A stretch of DNA of 10,852 bases, taken from the NCBI GenBank assembly GCA_014380205.1, contig JACMKH010000231.1, forward strand, positions 1-10,852, written 5' to 3'. This DNA is from Sphingomonadaceae bacterium. GTDB lineage: Bacteria; Pseudomonadota; Alphaproteobacteria; Sphingomonadales; Sphingomonadaceae. Both the position numbers and the translations under genes were made by a program. How positions within the stretch are numbered: the first letter of the stretch is position 1; every line of letters begins with the position of its first letter. The notes beneath the pieces are model-generated. The model searched no databases. It saw only the letters and a list, made by a program, of their open reading frames with translations, and was not told the DNA's origin. This document shows, piece by piece, positions 5,583 to 10,852 of this stretch.

Positions 5583-6091
5583 ACGGCGCCAAGGTCATGG
5601 ACTTCGACCTTTCGCCGCCAACGGGCGCCCAATTCCAAATGTTGATTTCCGTCCTGACCGAGGAAGATCGCCGGCTGCTGCTCGATCATGGCGAGGAAGC
5701 GCCCTTCTGCGGCATTTTCCTGAGCGAGAAACGGGAGGGGGTCTATACCTGCCGCCTGTGCGGGCTCCCCTTGTTCAAGGGCGGCGCCAAGTTCGAGAGC
5801 GGGACCGGCTGGCCCAGCTTCACCGCGCCCTTCGCCGAAGGCCATCTGCGCGACGTCGTCGACACCAGCCACGGAATGGTCAGAACGGAGATCGTCTGCG
5901 CCCGCTGCGGCGCGCACCAGGGCCACGTCTTCCCCGACGGCCCGCCGCCGACCGGCCGGCGCTATTGCATCAACTCAGGCTCGCTCGAATTCACGCCCAA
6001 GGACGGGGCCCTGCCCGACAAGCTGGGTCGAGGTTCGCCCGAAGGCCGGGTATGGGACGTCGAATCGAGCGAGATGCCTGCCTTACCCTGA
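5579..6091 (+). CDS. msrB: Peptide-methionine (R)-S-oxide reductase MsrB
   Basis: Reduces the R epimer of methionine sulfoxide in proteins, normally using thioredoxin. 170 residues from a GTG at 5579, chosen because AGGAGG lies 6 nt before it and it overlaps the upstream stop as GTGA; an ATG at 5597 is the alternative. Zinc cysteines are C58-x2-C61 and C107-x2-C110. Family motifs are F-E-S-G-T-G-W-P-S-F (72-81), S-H-G-M-V-R-T-E (97-104), A-H-Q-G-H-V-F-P-D-G (112-121) and R-Y-C-I-N-S (128-133), with C130 the catalytic cysteine. Oddity: the usual resolving cysteine of S-G-C-G-W-P-S-F is Thr76, while C44 appears in A-P-F-C-G, where E. coli MsrB has Thr (P-F-T-G). The last 25 residues extend past the normal domain. 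No export signal is seen, so it is likely cytoplasmic. The flavoprotein gene follows after 33 nt. Confidence 0.95.
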   Translation: MNGAKVMDFDLSPPTGAQFQMLISVLTEEDRRLLLDHGEEAPFCGIFLSEKREGVYTCRLCGLPLFKGGAKFESGTGWPSFTAPFAEGHLRDVVDTSHGMVRTEIVCARCGAHQGHVFPDGPPPTGRRYCINSGSLEFTPKDGALPDKLGRGSPEGRVWDVESSEMPALP

Positions 6092-6124
6092 AGGCGGCGC
6101 GTTGGGGATCGGCAGCGGATTACG

Positions 6125-7804
6125 ATGACTGACTCTCGGAACGATCTTCTCACCACGCGCGGAGCGCAGATGTTCCCGTGCCTGAGCGAGGAGGAGCTCG
6201 CGCGCGTGTTGCGATTCGGCGAGCAGCGAAGCTACGCCGCGGGCGAAACCGTCGTGCGGATCGGCGAGCTCGGGCCCGGCCTCATCCTGGTCCTGTCGGG
6301 GCGGCTCGAGGCCGCGCGGCTCGACCGGGCCGGACAAAGGGTCCCGATCGTCATCCATGAGCACGGCAATTTCCTGGGCGAGCTCGCGGCGCTTTCGGGG
6401 CGGCCCTCGCTGGTCGAGGCAGCGGCGCTGACCGACGTCGAGGCAGTCGCGATCCCGCCCGGCCGACTGCGTGCACTGCTCATCGCCGAGGCCGAGCTCG
6501 GCGAGCGGATCATGCGCGCGCTGATCCTGCGCCGGGTCGGTTTGATCGAAAGCGGGGCGGGGCCGATCATCGTCGGCGAGGAAACCAGCGCGGAGGTCCT
6601 TCGCCTCGTCAACTTCCTTCGCCGCAACGGCCACCCCTACCAAAGCCTCGATCCGGCAACGGACGATTGCGCGCGAACACTGGTCGACCGATTTCACGTG
6701 GCCCCCGAAGAACTGCCGATCGTGCTTTGTCCGGACGGTCGGCTGCTCCGCAATCCGACCGAAGACCAGGTCGCGCGCTGCCTCGGTCTCGTCGGCCCGA
6801 TCGACGCGGACCGGCTTTACGACGTCGTCGTGATCGGCGCGGGTCCGGCCGGGCTAGCGACCGCCGTCTATGCGGGATCCGAGGGACTCTCGGTGCTGGC
6901 GATCGACTGCCGCTCGTTCGGCGGCCAAGCCGGCGCTTCCGCCCGGATCGAGAACTATCTCGGATTTCCGACCGGCATTTCGGGCATTGCGCTGATGGGA
7001 CGCGCCCACAACCAGGCCCAGAAGTTCGGGGTCGAAATGGCCATTCCCGAAGAGGCGGTGAAGCTCGAATGCGGCAATGATCCCTGCCACATCCAGCTTG
7101 CGACCGGCGAGCGCGTCCAGGCCCGCAGCGTGGTGATCGCGACCGGCGCGCGATACCGCCGGCTCGCGGTCGACCGTCTCGACGAATATGAAGGCACATC
7201 GGTCCATTACTGGGCCTCGCCGCTCGAGGCCGATCTCATCGGCGACTGTGAGATCGCGCTCGTCGGCGGCGGCAATTCGGCGGGTCAGGCCACGGTGTTT
7301 CTCGCTCCCCGCGCCCGCCACGTCACGCTTTTCTCCCGCCGCGTGCTGGGCGAGACCATGTCGCGGTATCTGGTGCAGCGGATCGAGAGCCTGCCCAATG
7401 TCGACGTGGTGATCGGCTGCGAGATCGCCTCGCTGGAGGGCGCGAGAGGCGAACTCGAAGCGGTGACCGTGCGCGATCGCCATTCGGGAGAGAGCCGCCG
7501 CTATCCGGCGCGGCACCTCTTCTCGTTCATCGGCGCCGACCCGAATACGGACTGGCTGAGGGGAACCGCGATCGGCCTCGACCCGCGCGGCTTCGTGGTG
7601 ACCGGCGACGACGCCGAAGCCGGCCGGCTCCCTCTCGAAACTGGCCGTCCTGGCGTGTTCGCGGTCGGCGACGTCCGATCGGGATCGGTCAAGCGCGTCG
7701 CAGCCTCGGTCGGCGACGGCGCGCAGGTCGTCGCTTCGATCCACCGCTTTCTTGCTGACTCCGCCGAGCAGGTGGCGACGGCCGAGCCCGCCGCCGCGAC
7801 TTGA
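6125..7804 (+). CDS. Cyclic-nucleotide-binding-domain / thioredoxin-reductase-like FAD oxidoreductase
   Basis: A 559-residue three-part protein. Residues about 14-135 form a cNMP-binding-like beta-roll, with G-x-L (about 52-61) and F-L-G-E-L-A-A-L (83-90); the phosphate-binding cassette is non-canonical (S-G-R-P-S-L-V-E-A, 91-99). Residues about 148-222 look like a small thioredoxin/glutaredoxin-type module without a CxxC. Residues 231-545 are a class II thioredoxin-reductase-like flavoprotein: FAD fingerprint V-V-V-I-G-A-G-P-A-G-L (234-244), G-G-Q-A (266-269), NAD(P)H site V-G-G-G-N-S-A-G-Q-A (380-389) with S-R-R (404-406) suiting NADPH, and FAD motif F-A-V-G-D-V-R (512-518). The thioredoxin-reductase redox pair is missing: the expected place reads V-H-Y-W-A-S (360-365). 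It is therefore not a genuine TrxB; the electron acceptor is unknown. It lies 33 nt after msrB, probably in one operon. The ribosome site is weak and the start not certain (M16 at 6170 possible). Confidence 0.9.
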   Translation: MTDSRNDLLTTRGAQMFPCLSEEELARVLRFGEQRSYAAGETVVRIGELGPGLILVLSGRLEAARLDRAGQRVPIVIHEHGNFLGELAALSGRPSLVEAAALTDVEAVAIPPGRLRALLIAEAELGERIMRALILRRVGLIESGAGPIIVGEETSAEVLRLVNFLRRNGHPYQSLDPATDDCARTLVDRFHVAPEELPIVLCPDGRLLRNPTEDQVARCLGLVGPIDADRLYDVVVIGAGPAGLATAVYAGSEGLSVLAIDCRSFGGQAGASARIENYLGFPTGISGIALMGRAHNQAQKFGVEMAIPEEAVKLECGNDPCHIQLATGERVQARSVVIATGARYRRLAVDRLDEYEGTSVHYWASPLEADLIGDCEIALVGGGNSAGQATVFLAPRARHVTLFSRRVLGETMSRYLVQRIESLPNVDVVIGCEIASLEGARGELEAVTVRDRHSGESRRYPARHLFSFIGADPNTDWLRGTAIGLDPRGFVVTGDDAEAGRLPLETGRPGVFAVGDVRSGSVKRVAASVGDGAQVVASIHRFLADSAEQVATAEPAAAT

Positions 7805-7845
7805 TATCCGAACAGCGTCGGCAGCCGCTAGCGGCCCGCGTCACC

Positions 7846-9198
7846 TCACGCCGCCGCCGCGCGCTCCCGGAGCGGCCGCCACGCCGCCTCCTTGCGCCGC
7901 CGCGCGAGATAGGTGTCGAGGCCGATCTCGACGCCGACGATCATGTAGACGAACGGCTGGAAGGCGATGCCGACGAACAGCGAGCCGACCATGTAAACGA
8001 TGTGCGCGTTCTCGAGCGCGGTGGCGAGCGGCGCGATCCATTGCTCGCCCTCGGCTGCGCGTTTCGCGGCGTAGCGCCTTCGCAGCGCCTCCATCCGCCA
8101 CACCCCGCCGGCGTGGATCAGCAGCCAGAGGATCAGCCCCGGCCAGCCCTGCTCGCCGAGCATCTCGAAATAGGCCGAATGATAGGCGCGCGATTCGTCG
8201 GCCATGGTCTGCTCGGTGATCTGCTGGGTCATGCCGCTGCCCTGCACCTCCTCAGTGCGGACCTGGATGCGGTTGGCGCGATAGGCATCGAAGCCGCCGC
8301 CCCAGGGATGCTGCTTGGCGTAGTCCCACGTCCACGCCCAGACCGCGAGCCGCGTGGTCGCCGAGCTGTCGGCCTGATAGGTGGTGATCGTCTCCATCCG
8401 CTCGGAGAAGGCGGAAGGGATGAAAGGCAGCGCGAGCATCCCCGCGACGCCGACCGCGCCGACGTAGAGCGCCTTCCTATTGCTGTCGCGCAGCATGAGC
8501 AGCGCGAGCACCGCGGCCGCGACCAGCCCGGTGCGCGCCTGCGTCCCGATCGGCATCAGCAGGCACGCGAAGCACAGCGCCCAGGCGAACCACTTCACGC
8601 GCCAGTCGGGCGCGAAGATCGTGCCGTGGCGCGTGAACCACAGGATGATCGGGATGATCGCGATCGCCACCGTCGCGATCGTCGAATCCTCGTAGAGCCC
8701 GCTGTTGTTGTCGACCATCATCGCGAACGAGCCATAGCCCGATCCGCCGAGCACGGTCTTGATCCCCGCGCCGATGATGATCGCCGAGGCCGCGAGGATC
8801 ATGAACAGGAGCACGGTCTCGACGCGCAGCCGCGTTCGCAGCACGAGCGGCAGGAACACCGCGAACACCAGCGAGGGCCACACCCATTCCCATTTGCTCC
8901 ACGCGTCGTCGGGGAAATCGGCCTGGAAGGTGGTCAGCGCGCAATAGCCGAGCAGCATCAGCATCAGCCCCTGGCGCGCGCCGAAGCGCGTGTCGCGCTT
9001 GTCGTCGGCGGCGAGCCACGCGACCACCGCGAGCCCGAACACGATCTGCGAGATCGGGATGCTGTTGAGCAGGAAATAGGACAGCCGCTGCGGCGAGACG
9101 ATGTCGATATAGACATAGGCGCAGACCAGCAGGAACGGCCGCTTGAAGCCGAGCCCGATCAGCGCGAGCAGGAAGACGACGAGGCCGAGGTCACGCAT
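7846..9198 (-). CDS. Putative O-glycosylation ligase / O-antigen-ligase-like protein, exosortase A-associated
   Basis: A 450-residue polytopic inner-membrane protein with about ten or more hydrophobic segments. It resembles the exosortase A-system 'O-glycosylation ligase' family (TIGR03097; DUF5935 plus Wzy_C): N-terminal R-P-F-L-L-V-C-A-Y-V-Y-I-D-I-V-S-P (20-36), V-D-N-N-S-G-L-Y-E-D (162-171), G-T-Q-A-R-T-G-L (218-225) with R222, and the large loop with H-P-W-G-G-G-F-D (297-304) and Y-H-S-A-Y-F-E-M-L-G-E-Q-G-W-P-G-L (339-355). Such proteins transfer or polymerise polysaccharide units at the periplasmic face, expected here to act in exopolysaccharide or glycan attachment linked to PEP-CTERM/XrtA. 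Its start overlaps the stop of the 46-residue gene (9191-9198), and it is convergent with the flavoprotein gene 41 nt away. The exosortase itself is not in the window. Confidence 0.9.
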   Translation of the reverse strand: MRDLGLVVFLLALIGLGFKRPFLLVCAYVYIDIVSPQRLSYFLLNSIPISQIVFGLAVVAWLAADDKRDTRFGARQGLMLMLLGYCALTTFQADFPDDAWSKWEWVWPSLVFAVFLPLVLRTRLRVETVLLFMILAASAIIIGAGIKTVLGGSGYGSFAMMVDNNSGLYEDSTIATVAIAIIPIILWFTRHGTIFAPDWRVKWFAWALCFACLLMPIGTQARTGLVAAAVLALLMLRDSNRKALYVGAVGVAGMLALPFIPSAFSERMETITTYQADSSATTRLAVWAWTWDYAKQHPWGGGFDAYRANRIQVRTEEVQGSGMTQQITEQTMADESRAYHSAYFEMLGEQGWPGLILWLLIHAGGVWRMEALRRRYAAKRAAEGEQWIAPLATALENAHIVYMVGSLFVGIAFQPFVYMIVGVEIGLDTYLARRRKEAAWRPLRERAAAA

Positions 9199-9331
9199 GC
9201 GCGCGGGGCTCCTCGTCGGCGGGCGGGGCCGGAACCGCCCGATCGTCGTCGAGGTCGGGGCGGAAGATCAGCCGCCACGCCGCGAGCAGCATCAGGCCGT
9301 GGCTGAGCGCGAGCGAGAAATTGTCGATCAT
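9191..9331 (-). CDS. 46-residue single-span membrane protein overlapping the ligase gene
   Basis: A short ORF reading ATG (9331) to TGA (9191-9193), whose end overlaps the ligase ATG by 8 nt (ATGCGTGA), a typical translational-coupling arrangement. The product has a hydrophobic N-terminal half with L-S-H-G-L-M-L-L-A-A-W-R-L-I-F (9-23), then an acidic D-L-D-D-D (26-30) and a Pro/Ala/Glu-rich tail. GGAG lies about 10 nt before the start. Below usual size cut-offs, it is easily missed. Coupling to the ligase suggests an accessory subunit of the polysaccharide machinery (inference). No family name is known to me. Confidence 0.7.
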   Translation of the reverse strand: MIDNFSLALSHGLMLLAAWRLIFRPDLDDDRAVPAPPADEEPRAHA

Positions 9332-9422
9332 ACGGGCGCGGCTCCGGCTGCGATGCTTGGGCAAGCTTAAAGGGGCGCGGTTGAGAGGCCGTTAACCCGA
9401 TCGTGGCAGACGCATCGGCGCG
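9332..9422. promoter_or_regulatory. Divergent promoter region of the exosortase-associated genes
   Basis: 91 bp between the divergent start codons at 9331 (-) and 9423 (+), so both transcription units probably start here. It contains relatively AT-rich points (AAGCTTAAAG near 9363-9372 and GTTAAC near 9391-9396) and a small GCTT-GGGC-AAGC inverted repeat. No -35/-10 pair is convincing. Neither side has a strong Shine-Dalgarno; the glycosyltransferase in particular has none obvious. Confidence 0.35.
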
Positions 9423-10625
9423 ATGCGGATCCTCCACATCCTCGATCACAGCCTGCCGATGCATAGCGGCTACGCCTTCCGCACGCGCGCGATCCTCAAG
9501 GCCGAGATCGAGCGCGGCTGGGCGGTCGCGGGGGTGACGGGGGCACGGCATAGCGCGGTGGGGCCGCCGGTCGAGAGCGTCGACGGGCTGACCTTTTATC
9601 GCACGAGCGAACCCGCGCGCGGCGCGAGCCCGGTGCGCGAATGGCGCGAGATCGCCGCGCTCGCCGAGCGGATCGACGAGGTCGTCGACATCTTCCGCCC
9701 CGACCAGCTCCACGCGCATTCGCCCGTGCTCAACGCGCTCGCCGCGTTGCGCGTCGCGCGGCGGCGCGGGCTGCCGCTGGTCTATGAGATCCGCGCCTTC
9801 TGGGAGGACGCGGCGGTGGGCAATGGCACGGGGCATGAGGGATCGGCGCGCTATTTCCTGACGCGGCTGCTCGAGACCCACGCGGCGCGCTCGGCCGACG
9901 CGGTGGTGGTGATCTGCGAAGGGCTCAAGCGCGATCTGATCCTGCGCGGCATCGCGGCGGACAAGATCACGGTCGCGCCCAACGGCGTCGACCTCAAGCT
10001 GTTCGGCAATCCGCCGCCCGCCGACGCGGCGCTCGCGCGGTCGCTCGGGCTCGAGGACAGTGAGGTGATCGGCTTCATCGGCAGCTTCTACGACTATGAG
10101 GGGCTCGACGATCTGATCGCGGCGATGCCGATGCTCGTCGCGCTGCGGCCCGAGGCGCATCTGCTGCTGGTCGGCGGCGGGCCGATGGAGGAGGCGTTGC
10201 GCGCGCAGGTCGAAAGGTCGCGCTTCGCGGATCACATCCATTTCGTCGGGCGCGTGCCGCACGAGGAGGTCGAGCGCTATTACAGCCTCGTCGACGTGCT
10301 CGCCTATCCGCGCAAGAAGATGCGGCTGACCGATCTCGTCACGCCGCTGAAGCCGCTCGAGGCGATGGCGCAGCGGCGGATGGTCGCGGCGTCGGACGTC
10401 GGCGGGCACCGCGAGCTGATCGAGGACGGGGTGACCGGAACGCTGTTCCCCCCGGGCGATCCCGCCGCGCTCGCCGCGTCGCTGGCCGATCTGCTCGCGC
10501 ACCGCGCCGGCTGGGACGAGCGCCGCGCGGCGGCGCGCCGCTTTGTCGAGCGCGATCGTAACTGGTCGTCAAACATTTCCCGTTACGACCTCGTTTACCA
10601 AAGTCTCATGGCCAGGGCTGTCTAG
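9423..10625 (+). CDS. Exosortase A-associated glycosyltransferase, family 4 (TIGR04063-like)
   Basis: A 400-residue GT-B glycosyltransferase. The N-terminus M-R-I-L-H-I-L-D-H-S-L-P-x-H-S-G-Y (1-17) followed by F-R-T-R-A-I-L is characteristic of the exosortase A-associated glycosyltransferase family (Daro_2409 type, TIGR04063). The acceptor-side domain ends near residue 170; the donor-side domain has A-P-N-G-V-D (185-190), I-G-F-I-G-S-F (216-222), L-L-L-V-G-G-G-P (247-254), F-V-G-R-V-P (274-279), D-V-L-A-Y-P-R (291-297), T-P-L-K-P-L-E-A-M-A (307-316) and G-H-R-E-L-I (328-333). It should add a sugar from a nucleotide donor to a lipid-linked intermediate on the cytoplasmic face. Donor and acceptor cannot be read from sequence. 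It is divergent from the ligase pair, and the next gene begins 2 nt after its stop. Confidence 0.93.
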   Translation: MRILHILDHSLPMHSGYAFRTRAILKAEIERGWAVAGVTGARHSAVGPPVESVDGLTFYRTSEPARGASPVREWREIAALAERIDEVVDIFRPDQLHAHSPVLNALAALRVARRRGLPLVYEIRAFWEDAAVGNGTGHEGSARYFLTRLLETHAARSADAVVVICEGLKRDLILRGIAADKITVAPNGVDLKLFGNPPPADAALARSLGLEDSEVIGFIGSFYDYEGLDDLIAAMPMLVALRPEAHLLLVGGGPMEEALRAQVERSRFADHIHFVGRVPHEEVERYYSLVDVLAYPRKKMRLTDLVTPLKPLEAMAQRRMVAASDVGGHRELIEDGVTGTLFPPGDPAALAASLADLLAHRAGWDERRAAARRFVERDRNWSSNISRYDLVYQSLMARAV

Positions 10626-10627
10626 CG

Positions 10628-10852
10628 ATGCGTTTCAATCAGTTGACGTCCGAAAGCGGCGCGCGAATGCCGAGCTTCATGGCGAATCTCCCCAAGGTCG
10701 CGCTCGCCTCGGCGATCTCGGGGCTGATCGTCGCGGCGCTGATCCTGATGACGCCCAACGAGATTTTCGAGGCGATCGTCGTGCAGACCGGGCTGCCCGG
10801 CGTGCTCGACGCGGCGACGCCGCCGCTCGGCGCGCGGGCGCGGATCGTCACC
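10628..10852 (+). CDS. N-terminus of a membrane protein, truncated by the window end
   Basis: 75 codons from an ATG 2 nt after the glycosyltransferase stop, open to the edge of the window. After a short polar start, residues 21-41 (L-P-K-V-A-L-A-S-A-I-S-G-L-I-V-A-A-L-I-L) look like one membrane segment. Then come T-P-N-E-I-F-E-A-I-V-V-Q-T-G-L-P (42-57) and a P-P-L-G-A-R-A-R stretch that may lead into a second segment. I vaguely recall similar N-termini in sphingomonad proteins of unknown function, but no family is assignable. The tight spacing suggests co-transcription with the glycosyltransferase. Internal ATGs (codons 14 and 18) are alternative starts, as the ribosome site is weak. Confidence 0.7.
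   Translation, partial: MRFNQLTSESGARMPSFMANLPKVALASAISGLIVAALILMTPNEIFEAIVVQTGLPGVLDAATPPLGARARIVT

Noticed and set aside
6854..7744. 296-residue minus-strand open frame
   Set aside because: It is antisense to the flavoprotein FAD/NADPH motifs.
6125..7804. Annotation as thioredoxin reductase trxB
   Set aside because: The CxxC redox pair is absent and an N-terminal cNMP domain is present, so the TrxB reaction cannot be assumed.
7824..7835. Palindrome GCCGCTAGCGGC between convergent genes as a terminator
   Set aside because: There is no loop or T-tract; a 12-bp self-complementary site in GC-rich DNA is weak evidence.
7801..9306. 501-residue plus-strand open frame rich in Arg/Asp/Glu
   Set aside because: It is antisense to the clear O-glycosylation ligase, and its composition is typical of a high-GC shadow frame.
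9159..10502. 447-residue minus-strand open frame
   Set aside because: It is antisense to the well-recognised glycosyltransferase, with no motif and shadow-like composition.
10639..10851. Minus-strand 70-codon frame at the right end
   Set aside because: The plus-strand frame has a membrane segment and lies 2 nt after the glycosyltransferase; the minus frame looks like a shadow.

Overview
The window looks like chromosomal DNA of a sphingomonad (Sphingomonadales, Alphaproteobacteria). The DNA is GC-rich. It carries a double helix-turn-helix protein of a type I associate with sphingomonads, and part of an exosortase A (XrtA/PEP-CTERM) polysaccharide locus. It also contains a hairpin repeat that resembles common sphingomonad intergenic repeats. 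These taxonomic statements are inference from family recognition; no search was run. I see no tRNA, rRNA, CRISPR array, transposase or integrase.

Layout. (1) 2-889 (+): 3' part of a protein with two tandem DNA-binding domains, whose inter-domain linker is encoded by a multi-hairpin repeat read in frame. (2) 3001-861 (-): a compact five-gene operon, DUF2975 membrane protein -> XRE-type regulator -> membrane protein -> two tandem paralogous membrane proteins. The first three junctions are TAATG or ATGA overlaps and the last is an 11-nt gap. The promoter region carries three TATCG elements and an inverted repeat over the probable -10. (3) 3564-3148 (-) and 3748-5031 (+): a short AraC-type regulator divergent from an epoxide hydrolase, ending in a strong hairpin. 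(4) 5091-7804 (+): a probable three-gene redox-repair operon of a small membrane protein, methionine sulfoxide reductase B (GTGA overlap) and a cyclic-nucleotide-domain/thioredoxin-reductase-like flavoprotein. (5) 9331-7846 (-) and 9423-10852 (+): the edge of an exosortase A-associated surface-polysaccharide cluster. It has an O-antigen-ligase-like membrane protein, a 46-residue membrane protein overlapping its start, a divergent exosortase-A-type glycosyltransferase, and a truncated membrane protein.

How the parts may work together. The DUF2975/XRE operon looks self-regulated: a membrane component is coupled to a small cytosolic repressor, with three further membrane proteins of unknown role. 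The AraC regulator plausibly controls the epoxide hydrolase. The msrB operon pairs a repair enzyme whose resolving cysteine seems to have moved with a flavoprotein that lacks the thioredoxin-reductase CxxC. The right end belongs to capsule or exopolysaccharide assembly. The least-described items are the five-gene coupled membrane operon, the in-frame palindromic repeat, the 46-residue protein and the msrB operon.
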